From Cherax quadricarinatus (lineage: Eukaryota; Arthropoda; Malacostraca; Decapoda; Parastacidae), in contig NC_091292.1 of NCBI RefSeq assembly GCF_038502225.1, positions 45,790,699 to 45,854,698 of the forward strand: 64,000 nucleotides of DNA. Reading direction: 5' to 3'. The notes below the pieces were generated by a model. That model was not told the DNA's origin, did not search any database, and worked only from the letters and a program-made list of their open reading frames with translations. Both the position numbers and the translations under genes were made by a program. Each line of letters starts with the position of its first letter. Position 1 is the stretch's first letter. Shown one piece after another: positions 30,118 to 42,101 of the stretch.

Positions 30118-33077
30118 AAGTGTAATTTTTATTATTAATACACTGGCTGATTCCCACCAAGGCAGGGTGGCCTGAAAAAGAAAAACTTTCACCACCATTC
30201 ACTCCATCACTGTCTTGCCAGAAGGGAGCTTTACACTACAGTTTTTAAACTGCAACATTAACACCCCTCCTTCAAAGTGCAGGCACTGTACTTCCCATCT
30301 CCAGGACTCAAGTCCGGCATGACGGTTTCCCTGAACCCCTTCATAAATGTTACTTTGCTCACACTCCAACAGCACGTCGAGTATTAAAAAACATTTGTCT
30401 TCATTCACTCCTAACAAACACGCTCATGCATGCCCGCTGGAAGTCCAAGCCCCTTGCACACAAAACCTCCTTTACTGCCCCCCTCCAACCTTTCCTAGGC
30501 CGACCCCTACCCCACCTTCCTTCCAGTACAGACTGATGCACTCTTGAAGTTATTCTATTTCACTCCATTCTCTGTACATGTCTGAACCACCTCAACAACC
30601 CTTCCTCAGCCCTCTGGACAACAGTTTTGGCAATCCCGCACCTCCTCCTAACTTCCAAACTACAAATTCTCTGCATTATATTCACACCACACATTGCCCT
30701 CAGACATGACATCTCCACTGCCTCCAACCTTCTCCTCGCTGCAACATTCATCACCCATGCTTCACACCCATATAAGAGCATTGGTAAAACTATACTCTCA
30801 TACATTTCCCTCTTTGCTTGCAAGGACAAAGTTCTTTGTCTCCATAGACTCCTAAGTGTACCGCTCACCCTTTTCCCCTCATCAATTCTGCGATTCACCT
30901 CATCTTTCATAGACCCATATGCTGACATGTCCACTCCCAAATATCTGAATACATTCACCTCCTCCATACTCTCTCCCTCCAATCTGATATCCAGTCTTTC
31001 ATCACCTAATCTTTTTATCCTCATAACCTTACTCTTTCCTGTATTCACTTTCAATTTTCTTCTTTTACATACCCTACCAAATTCATCCACCAACCTCTGC
31101 AACTTCTCTTCAGAATCTCCCAAGAGCACAGTGTCATCAGCAAAGAGCAACTGTGACAACTCCCACTTTATGTGTGATTCTTTATCTTTTAACTCCACGT
31201 CTCTTGCCAAGACCCTCACATTTACTTCTCTTAAAACCCCATCTATAAATATATGGAACAACCACGGTGACATCACACATCCTTGTCTAAGGCCTACTTT
31301 TACTGGGAAATAATCTCCCTCTTTCCTACATACTCTAACTTGAGCCTCACTATCCTCATAAAAACTCTTCACTGCTTTCAGTAACCTACCTCCTACACCA
31401 TACACCTGCAACATCTGCCACATTGCCCCCCTATCCACCCTGTCATACGCCTTTTCCAAATCCATAAATGCCACAAAAAACTCTTTAGCCTTATCTAAAT
31501 ACTGTTCATTTATATGTTTCATTGTAAACACCTGGTCCACACACCCCCTACCTTTCCTAAAGCCTCCTTGTTCATCTGTTATCCTATTCTCCATCTTACT
31601 CTTAATTCTTTCAATAATAACTCTACCATACATTTTACCAGGTATACTCAACACACTTATCCCCATATAATTTTTGCACTCTCTTTTTTCCCCTTTGCCT
31701 TTATACAAAGGAACTATGCATACTCTCTGCCAATCCCTAGGTACCTTACCCTCTTCCCTGCATTTATTAAATAATAGCACCAACCACTCCAAAGCTATAT
31801 CCCCACCTGCTTTAAACATTTCTATCTTTATCCCATCAATCCCGGCTGCCTTACCCCCTTTCATTTTACCTACTGCCTCATGAACTTCCCCCACATTCTC
31901 AACTGGCTCTTCCTCATTCCTACAAGATGTTATTCCTCCTTGCCCTATACACAAAATCACAGCTTCCCTATCTTCATCAACATTTAACAATTCCTCAAAA
32001 TATTCCCTCCATCTTCCCAATACCTCTAACACTCCATTTAATAACTCTCCTCTCCTATTTTTAACTGACAAATCCATTTGTTCTCTAGGCTTCCTTAACT
32101 TGTTAATCTCACTCCAAAACTTTTTCTTATTTTCAACAAAGTTTGTTGATAACATCTCATCCACTCTCTCATTTTCTCTCTTTTTACATTGCTTTGCCAC
32201 TCTCTTAACCTCTCTCTTTTTCTCCATATACTCTTCCCTCCTTGCATTACTTCTACTTTGTAAAAACTTCTCATATGCTAACTCTTTTTCCCTTACTACT
32301 CTCTTTACATCATCATTCCACCAATTGCTCCTCTTCCCTCCCGCACCCACTTTCCTGTAACCACAAACTTCTGCTGAACACTCTAACACTACATTTTTAA
32401 ACCTATCCCATGCATCTTCGACCCCATTGCCTATGCTCTCATGAGCCCATCTATCCTCCAATAGTTGTTTATATCTTACCCTAACTGCCTCCTCTTTTAA
32501 TTTATAAACCTTCACCTCTCTCTTACCTGATGCTTCTATTTTCCTTGTATCCCATCTACCTTTTACTCTCAGTGTAGCTACATCTAAAAAGTGATCTGAT
32601 ATATCTGTGGCCCCTCTATAAACATGTACATCCTGAAGTCTACTCAACAGTCTTTTATCTACCAATACATAATCCAACAAACTAGTGTCATTTCGTCCTA
32701 CATCATATCTTGTATACTTACTTATCCTCTTATTCTTAAAATATGTATTATCTATAACTAAACCCCTTTCCATACAAAGTTCAATCAAAGGGCTTCCATT
32801 ATCATTTACACCTGGCACCCCAAACTTACCTACCACACCCTCTCTAAAAGTTTCTCCTACTTTAGCATTCAGGTCCCCTACCACAATTACTCTCTCACTT
32901 GGTTCAAAGGTTCCTATACATTCACTTAACATTTCCCAAAATCTCTCTCTCCTCTACATTCCTCTCTTCTCCAGGTGCATACACGCTTATTATGACCCAC
33001 TTATCGCATCCAACCTTTACTTTAATCCACATAATCCTTGAATTTATACATTCATATTCTCTTTTCTCCTTCCATAA
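30118..33077 (-). mobile_element. RTE-like LINE, second long copy, 5' truncated
   Basis: On the minus strand it includes most of the endonuclease, the reverse transcriptase, the C-terminus and the 3' end (TATTATTAATACACTGGC near 30130). It breaks off at about 33077 within the endonuclease, next to another LINE fragment. It is close to the copy at 19906-23396, differing mostly by point changes, so both are fairly young. Confidence 0.88.
30380..33077 (-). pseudogene. RTE-like LINE polyprotein, 790-aa open part
   Basis: The open part runs 30560-32932 and holds GDLNAKVG, FMDLEKAYD, GLRQGCVMSP and LLFADDTVLL intact. A short deletion in a CT repeat near 32945 shifts the 5' part of the endonuclease out of frame, and a TGA near 30558 replaces the CGA of the MERNRITS segment, cutting the C-terminus. 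The first part of the endonuclease is missing. Enzyme core motifs are preserved but the gene as a whole is not functional. Confidence 0.85.
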
Positions 33078-33079
33078 GT

Positions 33080-33205
33080 AGTGTCATCTGCAAATAAAAT
33101 GGGTTTAAGGAGATTAGATGCATTTGGGAGGTCACTGATGTAAATGAGAAAGAGAAGTGGGCCAAGGATACTCCCGGGTGGAACTCCAACAAGAACAGGT
33201 TGTAT
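33080..33205 (-). pseudogene. LINE reverse transcriptase fragment (continues at 43338-43830)
   Basis: The minus strand reads [20 protein letters not shown] and then [12 protein letters not shown], the palm of a non-LTR reverse transcriptase with the FADD box. The upstream part of the same kind of gene lies at 43338-43830, separated by the Penelope-like insertion, so a single LINE appears to have been split. Clade not resolved. Confidence 0.75.
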
Positions 33206-33238
33206 AGTGTAAAGTAAAAGGACATATATGCAACTAAT

Positions 33239-34576
33239 GTGACATTTTATTGTGGCAGCATTTCACTCTCCAGGAGCTTTATCAAGCCATTGTTACAAAC
33301 AATACATGGACACACACACAACTTCCTACAAGACTGCCTGGCCAAGAAGGTGGTCCCTAGAGCTACTCCTATGCAACTCTCCAACTCCAAACACCCTTGC
33401 TCTGCAGCTACTCAAGCTTACTTAACTGAATGTGCCAAAGAACTTTCTAACATCGCTAAGGAAACCTTTGAAACTGCAAGGAATATGAGCGCCAGTCTTC
33501 AGATTGACCAACACACTGCTGAGCATATTCTCAGCACTGTCACTACAACCAACCTCCAACAGAAGATCAAACTCAATCGCAAACTTCAGTACCTCTGCTC
33601 TAACAGTCGATGGAAGGAACTGGGACAAGAATCCCTGATAAACAACCTATCATCATGCACCTTAACTGACTACGAGAATCAAGTGCTGAGTCTGGGTCTA
33701 AAATTTACCACTAACATATGAAAACTGCTCAACCTAGTTACCAGAAACCACAGACAAAGTGACAGTAACTTCCAGAAGGGTTATATACAGGGCATTCTCC
33801 CTGTAGCTTTATGTGAACCTTCTACTAATCTTCCAAGATGATATATCAATGTCCTTAAGGACCTTGCCAATGATCCAAATATTATCGTCACCATCACCGT
33901 CAAAGGAGGTGGAGTCGTCATACTCAACACCAGTGACTACAACACCAAAATGATGGGCCTTTTGAATGATCAGTCTACATATGAACCCATCAGCACACAA
34001 CAGTGGGAGACACTCACCATGGACTTTGTATACAAAAGCAGACAAATACTCAAATGCACTAAAGAAGGGAAGAAACTTCTGTACTTGATACCTAGCAACC
34101 CTAAACCAGCACACATGTATGGTTTACCCAAGACCCATAAACATAATATTCTTCTCAGACCTATTACATCAGGTATAGGCAGTGCACCACACAAACTAGC
34201 CGGAGTTCTTGCCAAACATCTTTCCTGCCGTCTAAGGACCATAATCCCTGTTCATCTTAAGCATTCAGGCAACCTTCTCAACCGCATCAGAAACCTCTCC
34301 ATCCAAAACAAGAAACTTAGTAGTCTGGACGTAACTTCCCTCTTCACTAAAGTACCCACCACACAAGCCATTGACGTTCTACGACATAAAGTCAGTCAGG
34401 ACCTTAACCTTCCTCTACCTCCCAAAGATTTTGTCGACTTGATTGAACTCTGCATTAATTTCAATTGCTTTTCTTTCAATAACAGGCTCTACATACAAAT
34501 CTATGGCATGGGAATGGGGTCCCCTGTCAGTGCCGTCTTAGCCAACTTGTACATTGAACACCTGGAAGCTAAACAC
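33239..34576 (+). pseudogene. Penelope-like reverse transcriptase, N-terminal part
   Basis: The single frame runs through two TGA stops (near 33719 and 33839) to the hAT insertion. Recognisable segments are MYGLPKTHKHN and LRPITSGIGS (fingers), SLDVTSLFTKVP (palm aspartate) and YGMGMGSPVSAVLANLYIEH, all typical of the Penelope family, whose reverse transcriptase resembles telomerase more than LINE enzymes. The protein continues after the hAT at 42102 in the same frame. Confidence 0.88.
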
Positions 34577-34668
34577 CAGAGGTGTCATTAGGGGGGCAGG
34601 GGGGGGCACCCCGGGTGACACCATTTAGGGGGTGACACCAAAGAGCCTCTAAAGAAGGTGACACTAAG

Positions 34669-34722
34669 AACATAAGAAAGAAGGAATACTGCAGCAGGCC
34701 TGTTGGCCCATACTAGGCAGTG
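34669..34722 (+). repeat. Dispersed motif AACATAAGAAAG...GGCCCATACTAGGCAG
   Basis: A block of about 55 bp beginning AAGAACATAAGAAAG and containing AGCAGGCCTGTTGGCCCATA recurs on the plus strand near 35269, 35766 and, more diverged, 11618, 11897 and 13017. In two of these places it is the tail of LINE family B. It may be a SINE or a truncated LINE 3' end. Confidence 0.7.
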
Positions 34723-34739
34723 CTGCAGTTACATTAGAG

Positions 34740-37130
34740 AAAAATCCTTTGTTTCTATATAGCCTATTATATGATTACAGAGTACAAATAGGCCTATATA
34801 GGGAAAATCAATGACGCTATATGATAAACTACGATAAATCAATAATTTTATTCATGATTTTTGGAAAAACCCTTAATCGCCCTGGCATCACTATGATCAG
34901 TCATCAGTGACGTAACATACTGTGTCTGCTGCACCGCCTACGAGTGAATTTGGTCCAGGTGGTGTATATGTGTCTGCTGCACCGCCCACCAGTAAGTTTG
35001 GTCCAGGTGGTGTATATGCGGCTGGGTTAAGCAGACAAAGGGTCAGGTAATTATCATATTTTGAGCTTTACTTTTGCTTGAATATCAAAATGGTATACAA
35101 TACCGACAGGTTGGTAGGTAAGACACATAGGCAACTTTATTCCGAAATAAAGTTGCCTAAATGTTGCCTTTACTTTTGCTTATTGGTGATATCAGTCATG
35201 TTCATGAATCAAGATATATGAACGGGTGAGAACTGACATTCATGAAATGTTGAAATAACCGTGGTATGTAAGAACATAAGAATGGAGGAACACTGCAGAA
35301 GGCCTACTGGACCATACAAGGCAGGTCCTTATCAAAACTACCTCTACCCAAAGCTTTCCCACCACATGTATAAGAACATAAGAATAACTACAACTACTAC
35401 TACCTCTACTTGTACTACACCTCACTCAAAGCCTATATATACCCTCTGTGTCCATGTATTGTTTGTATCAGCTTGACAAAGTTCCTGGAAAGTGAAACGT
35501 TGCCCCTCTCTACTTTGTATTGGACTGAACAAGCCATTGTGTGGCAAAACGTTTCCTTAATAAAGATTCCCATATGTTGCATAAGTGTCTCAATCTTCAA
35601 CTTGTCAGTTTTCAAACCATTTATCACAATAGTGAATGTATATGCCACTGTACATAGGCTTGTGCTACATGGAAAAACCAAAACCTGTATCTGAGAGGTG
35701 GATATTAACATCAAGGAAAGGAAGCAAGGAATTAGATTCCCACTGAAGATTGAGACACTTATACAACATAAGAACATAAGAAAAAAGGAACACTGCAGCA
35801 GGCCTGTTGGCCCACTTTGTATTGTACTGATGAAGCCACACAGTGGCTAGAGTCATGAGGCCAAAGAGCAAAGATGTCATCTACATACACAACTTTCCTT
35901 GTATGAGTGAATATCAAAATGGTATACAATACCGACAGGCTGGTAGGTAAGACACATAGGCAACAGTTAGGCAACTTTATTCCGAAACATTTTGCCTACA
36001 CAGTAGGCTTCCTCAGTTCTTCAGTCGAGTACAGAAATTAGGCAGGAGCAGTAGAGATGTGAAGACGATGTAATCAATCCATCACCCTTGAAGTTGTTGA
36101 TTTGAGGTTGTCAGTCCCTCAGCCTGGAGATGTTCTGTTCCATAGTCTGGAACTATCTGTTGCCTATGTGTCTTACCTACCTTTCTTTGTATGAATCTTA
36201 GTCCTGGCTTTGCCTATGTAGATGCCTTCCTTTCCCATTACATTGTAAAATGCTCCAAACTTCAGAACACCCGTGACTTAACCTGATTCTTTTTTCCCCC
36301 TTCTCCTTTCCTCTTTCTCCTTTGGGTTTTCTTTCTGCTGCCTTGGGTATTTGGTCCATTATTATTATTTCCCCCACTCCGTGTTTTTGTTCCTGCCTTT
36401 GGTGGGCCCCTAGCTCCCTTGCAGTGCTCCTCTTTCTTAGTATTTGACTCGCTCCACTATACTACTACTACCTCTATGACTACCTCTCTTCCTCCTTTCC
36501 TACTACCTCTCTTGTCCCGTCCCTGTCTGTTGGCCTATATATACTGCCTCCTCCTCTGCTTTCTGTTAATGTTTATTCGTTCGTGCTTTCTGTTAGTGTG
36601 ACTAAATGTAAATGGTCTAACTCGGACTGAAACGTCATCGTGAGCTCCTCTCTCCTGTGTGCGGGTTATGTGTGTATTGCTCCAGTCATGGTATTGTGCC
36701 TTTTTGTTATTTATTGATATCCATTTTAACCATGCATTGTTGTTACCAATCCTTGTGGAGTAAAGCGTATAGGGCCAGGAGGCTTACCAAATAATATGGT
36801 ACACATAAGTATTACATCCATAATGACCATTATGATTATTTTTTCCAATTCATTGGAAAGTAGGCTTAATTTTTTCTGCTTTGCTCTCATTCTGGTTAGA
36901 GTCTGAGTTAAATATCCAAATTAGGTTCTATTGAAAAAATTAATGCAATCATGAAACAACAGTTAATAATAGTTAGTCTTAATTTCATCTGAACTTAACC
37001 CACTCATTTCATTTCCTAACTTCATTTCATCCTCAGTAGGATAATAGAATTGGCACCATTTATTTCTTTGTCACCATTAAAAATTACCGAATATTCAGTA
37101 GAACCAAAATGGTGAACCTGGCATTCTTTT
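34740..37130. repeat. Mosaic of Penelope-like ends and other fragments inside the hAT
   Basis: No gene. Two direct copies of a block including ATCAAAATGGTATACAATAC lie at 35084-35165 and 35912-35990. Penelope-type 3' ends lie at about 35440-35640 (GAAACGTTGCC then AATAAAGATTCC). Degenerate hammerhead-like blocks are at 35520-35565 (plus), 35822-35850 (plus) and 35975-36020 (minus). A palindrome with 13-bp arms (AGGCAACTTTATT) lies near 35128-35157. The part 36200-37130 is unassigned. Confidence 0.6.
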
Positions 37131-37138
37131 TTCAGATA

Positions 37139-39313
37139 CAGTGGTCCCTCGATAATCGTAGGGCTCGAGAGTCATAAATTTTGAAAATCATAGCGATATT
37201 TTCGTAAAAACATGGGCTCGCTAATCATAGATTGACTCACGAATAGTAGTTCGTTCGGGATGCGTATGCACGCTGTGAGCCGGGGTGGCCTCCCTACCCA
37301 GCCAGTGTGGCATTGTTTACCAGTGAGCGAAGGTCCCCTCACTTGCTCCTACGAAATATTTCATAATATTCCATTCATTTTAGTGCTTGCAAGTACTAAA
37401 TAAGCTACCATGGCTCCAAAGAAAGCTCCTAGTGCCAAGCCTTTGGTAAAGAAGGTGAGAAATACGATTGAATTTAAGAAAAACATCATTGAACAATATG
37501 AAAGTGGTGTAAGTGTGGCCGAACTGGCCAGGATGTATAACAAACCCTATACAACCATATGTTCCATCGTGGCCAAGAAAAAGGAAATCAAGGATGCTGT
37601 TGTTGCAAAGGGGGTAAATATGCTGACAAAAATGAGATCACCAGTACTCGAAGAGGTTGAGAAGTTATTATTGGTGTGGTTAAACGAGAAACAATTAGCA
37701 GGAGAAAGTATTATGATGTTGATTATTTGTGAAAAGGCTAGGCAGTTGCACGAAGATCTGGTAAAGAAATTGCCTGCAAATAGTGGTGATGTGAGTGAAT
37801 TTAAGACCAGCAAAGGTTGGTTTGAGAGATTTAAGAACCGTAGTGGCATACACAGTGTGGTAAGGCATGGTAAGGCTGCCAGTTCGGACCACAAAGCGGC
37901 TGAAAAATATGTGCATGAATTCAAGGAGTACATAGAGGCTGAAGGACTAAAACCTGAACAAGTGTTCAATTGTGACAAAACAGGCATCTTTTGGAAGAAA
38001 ATGCCAAAGAGGACCTACATTACACAGGAGGAAAAGGCACTGCCAGGACACAAGCCTATGAAAGACAGGCTGACGCTCATGTTCTGTGCTAATGCTAGTG
38101 GGGATTTCAAAGTGAAGCCGTTACTAGTGTACCATTCTGAAAATCCCAGAGTGTTCAGGAAAAACAATCTTGTGAAGAGTAAATTGTGTGTGTTTTGGAG
38201 ATCTAATAATAAGGCATGGGTCACGAGGGACATTTTCGTTGAGTGGTTCAATGAAGTGTTTGGCCCTAGTGTGAAGAATTACCTCCTGGAAAAGAAATTG
38301 GATCTCAAGTGCCTCCTAGTAATGGACAATGCACCTGCTCATCCTCCAAACTTGGATGACCTAATTTTCGAGGAGTTTGGGTTCATCACAGTAAAGTTCT
38401 TGCCCCCAATACCACTCCTCTCCTCCAGCCCATGGACCAGCAGGTCATTGCAAACTTTAAAAAATTCTACACCAAAGCCATGTTTCAAAGCTGCTTGAAT
38501 GTGGCCTCAGACACTCACTTGACCTTAAGAGATTTTTGGAGAGAACATTTCAGCATCCTCCATTGCATAACCCTTATAGGTATGGCTTGGGAGGGAGTGA
38601 CTACCAGGACTTTGAACTCTGCTTGGAGAAAATTGTGGCCAGATTGTGTCGACAAGAGGGATTTTGAAGGGTTTGGGGCTGACCCTGATGAGCCTATGTC
38701 TGTTGTTAAATCTATTGTGGCACTGGGGAGTTCCATGGGGGTTGGATGTGAGTTTGGAGGATGTGGAAGACCACAACGAAGAGCTCACCACCGAGGAGCT
38801 GCAAGCCAACATATGTTGGCAACATGTACAGTGACAAAGTCTTGGCCCATTTTAGGGAAGTGTTAAAGAGACGCCAGAAACAGAGCTCTCTGGACAGTTA
38901 TTTTGCGAGACAGGACTCCAGTGCCTCTCAAGCTGGTCCTAGTGGCATTAAGAAACAGAGAAGAGAAGTATCCCCAGAAAAGCAATTGGTACCTGAGGTG
39001 TTGATGGAAGGGGATTCCCCTTCCAAACTGTAAATAATCCAATCTCTCCTCCTCCAGTTTTCCATACACTACGAAGAATCGCCAATAAAGGTAAGTGCTG
39101 TTAATGTTTCATTCATCATGACCCATTGTATTGTTTATGTACAACATCTATATTTCATGTAAAAAAATTTTTGTTTTAATACTTCTGGGTGTCAGGAACG
39201 GATTAATTGTATTTACATTATTTCTTATGGGGAAAATTGATTCGAAAATCGTAGATTTCAACAATAGTAACACCTCTAGGAACAGATTAATTACGATAAA
39301 CGAGGGACCACTG
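37139..39313 (+). mobile_element. Tigger, second subfamily, inside the hAT
   Basis: The tips are CAGTGGTCCCTCGATAATCG and the inverse of CAGTGGTCCCTCGTTTATCG, with TA at 37137-37138 and 39314-39315. The tip differs from the main family (GGTCCCTCG against GGACCCC). The length of 2175 bp fits a near-complete element. It lies in the 5' noncoding part of the hAT element, so it is the youngest layer of that nest. Confidence 0.93.
37410..39033 (+). pseudogene. Tigger transposase, second subfamily, two frameshifts and a deletion
   Basis: The start at 37410 (GCTACCATGGC) gives MAPKKAPSAKPLVKK. The first 362 codons hold both helix-turn-helix domains and the DDE region up to LDLKCLLVMDNAPAHP. The first catalytic Asp is in NCDKTGIFWKK and the second in MDNAPAHP. 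A 1-bp loss near 38408 breaks the frame within the LPPNTTPLL motif; the third Asp (MDQQVIANF) is in the next frame from 38432. An extra G near 38740 and a deletion near 38810 follow. The C-terminus (AGPSGIKKQRREVSPEK) is intact. Few lesions, so it died recently. Confidence 0.92.
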
Positions 39314-39330
39314 TAATTTATATAATATCA

Positions 39331-41772
39331 TGCCTCATGGAGTGCATAACTCAAAGAGGCCTGGTGGATGTCAACAAAGGAAGGCAAAAAATTAAAAAGT
39401 TTAGCTAATGCGAAAAATGGCTGGGTCTATGGTTCAGTATCTCAGTGTTATGTTACTGATAACACTGATGTCGATTCTGACTCCGACAATGGTAATATAA
39501 GCGAGAGGAATGAAGGGAATGAGAGTCTGCGAGAGTTAGCATCGATGTGTGACGTTTCTTCTTGGAAAATTGCAGTTTAAGACCATTCCAGGATTGAAAT
39601 CAACAAAAGAGGTAGTTATGTTTATCAGAACAAGGATGGCCCTTTTGGTGTTACAAAGAGAAAAAATGCAAAAGGTGATGAGCGTCAGCTTTCTAAAGAA
39701 TGGTTCTACAAACAGATGCAGAATTGTGACAAAGTTTTGCGATCATAGATAGTATACTCACCAGTCAGTGGGAAATTATACTGTTACTGCTGTAGATTGT
39801 TTACCTCTAGTGTTACAAGTATAACATCAAAGTTTGTGACTGGGTTTCAAATATGGTGGAAGCTGAACCCAAAAGTACACAATCGTGAAACTTCTGATGA
39901 ACACCTACGTTGCCTCGAGAATTGGAAAACCATGGCAACCGGTTTAAGGGTGAACAAAACCACAGATGCAGAAATAATTGTTTCAATGGAAATCCAGAAG
40001 AAAAGGTGGAAGGAAATATTGTACAGGTTGCTCCACATTACACTGTTTCTGGCTAAACAGAACTTAGCATTTCGCGGCCACAGGGAGGACGAATTCTCAT
40101 CAAATAGAGGAAACTTTCTTGAGATGGTTGAATTAATAGCTAAGTATGATCCTTTGCTAAAAGAGCACCTAATGAGACTGAAGTGCAGCTCAAGTGAACA
40201 CAGGTCATCAGTTTCGTATCTCTCACCAACTCAAAATGAGTTTTTAAGTGTTCTGGCAAATCGAGTCAAAGAGAGACTTGTTACTGATATCAAGAGAGCT
40301 GTATACTACAGCGCTATGTTTGACAGTACACCAGATGTGTCACACACTGACTAAATGTCAGAAGTTATCAGGTACGTGCAAATGGAGGATGGAAGAGTTC
40401 AAGTGAAGGAAGTTTTCTTGTTTTTTTCCCTTTGAAGGGCAAAAAAGCTGCTGATATCAGTTCTGATATCCTGAAAAAGCTGGAAAGTGATGGACTGGAC
40501 TTAATGCTGTGACGTACTCAAGGATATGACAATGCTGCCACCATGGCCGGGGTCCATGGAGGTGTACAAGCCATTCTTAAAGAAAAGAACAAGAAGGCAA
40601 TTTTCAGTGGTTGTGTGGACCATTCATTGAACTTGTGTGGTCAGCATTCTTTTGCCGAGAATTCATCATGTGTAAAATTTTTTGGCAGTCTTGAGTCAGC
40701 GTATACATTCTTTGCCTCCTCCACCCATCGATGGGATGTATTAATGGACCGTACTGCAGTCTCTTTGAAAAGATTATCAACAAGATGGAGTTCTCATTAC
40801 AATGCAGTGAAACCAGTAGCAGAATCTTTCGAGAAATTTGTGGCAGGGATTGAAGCTCTTTGCGATCCACGGGAAAATTTGGATACAAGAGAAGCAGCAT
40901 AAGGTCTTCTCCCTGCTGTGTGCGATTTCACATTTCTGTGTTATCTGTATTTCTGGTGTGACATACTTCGGGAGGTTGAGCTTGCACAGCAGTACTCGCA
41001 GACTAAGGATTTAACTCTTGACAAAGTGGTGGTGAAGCTAGAGGCACTGCAATTATTTTTTAATGAAGGGCGAGATCACATAGTGGAAAATTCAATACAA
41101 CAGGCACTTATGAAATGTGAGAAGTATGGATTTCCAACAGAGAGAAGAATCAGGTTAAAGAAAAGGATGGCAGGGGAGCAGGCAAGATATTCTGGACTCA
41201 CTCTACAGGAAGAAAACAAGATGGTGATGTTGGAGTACGTTGATCGTTTTCATAATGAACTCGAGATACCATCAAAAGCAATAAACGATGTGGCAGCCAT
41301 GTTTGTGGTCATTCAAACAAAGAATCTTGTACAAGCTACTGAAGAAGAATTGGAGGTGATGGATTCAAGACTCACAGTCTTCTATAATGAAATATGCAAG
41401 AATGAGCTCATACTAGAAATACCAAGACTAAGGCAGCACCTATAAGCTGCTGATGTTGATCTTGAAAAAGTTAAGCACTGGACTACACTGGATGTACTAA
41501 CATTCATAGTTGAATGGGATTTCACTGAATCTCTTCCAACTCTGACATTCTGCCTGAGGTTGTTTCTTACTATATGTGTTTCTGTGGCTTCTTGTGAAAG
41601 GAGTTTCTCCAAATTGAAGCTGATTAAAAACTATTTCCGGTCCACAATGAGTCGATCCAGAATTTCTGACATAGCAATGTTATCCATAGAAAATGGGTCA
41701 GTTGACAGCATTGATTTTGATGAGGTGATAGATGATTTTGCAGGATTGAAGGCAAGGAAATGTATGATCTGA
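39331..41772 (+). pseudogene. hAT transposase (ZMYM1/DUF4371-type) pseudogene
   Basis: Recognisable parts in order: basic start (KRPGG then QQRKAKN), a TTF/MYM-type zinc finger region (YSPVSGKLYCYCCRLF near 39765), the DUF4371 region (NRETSDEHLRCLENW and NLAFRGHRED), catalytic Asp in MFDSTPDVSHTD, then GYDNAATMAG near 40525 (the second Asp), SGCVDHSLNLCG, and the hAT dimerisation tail VASCERSFSKLKLIKNYFRS near 41585. Stops and frameshifts lie near 39580, 39745, 40352, 40435, 40508, 40902 and 41443. Catalytic motifs survive but not the frame. A domesticated ZMYM1-like host gene is excluded by these breaks and by the flanking terminal repeats. Confidence 0.88.
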
Positions 41773-42101
41773 TTCACTGAGATGTTACCTGTACTCAAGG
41801 TCAGATCGGAACTAGTGTTTCTCTGATATTGCAATGTTTTTCTGTATTTTTTAAGTTTTTTTTTTTTTGGCACTGTTGAAGAATAATAAATGTAGGATGT
41901 GTTAGCTGTGCTCAAAGTGATATTTGAGTTTATGTTTCCTCAATATTACTACGATTATTTATTTTATCATTAATAAAGTCACTGGTCATGCAGTAGTGAC
42001 GTAACTGGAGTTTACTCCTCCCCATCCCCCCGCCCTTGGATTTCATGGGGGTGACACCAAAGATGCCGCCCCGGGTGACACCAACCCTAGCAACGCCTCT
42101 G

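Larger units (their letters stand above)
34577..42101 (+). mobile_element. hAT (ZMYM1/DUF4371-type) element with 8-bp target duplication
   Basis: The tips are CAGAGGTGTCATTAGGG and the inverse of CAGAGGCGTTGCTAGGG, typical hAT ends. The flanks CTAAACAC (34569-34576) and CTGAACAC (42102-42109) are an 8-bp duplication with one change, cut into the Penelope frame. GGTGACACC motifs recur inside both ends. The transposase occupies 39331-41772; the left 2.5 kb holds other repeat fragments and a Tigger. It is decayed. Confidence 0.92.

Noticed and set aside
39331..41772. Host ZMYM1-like gene
   Set aside because: At least six frame breaks and hAT terminal repeats with an 8-bp duplication around it show a transposon relic.
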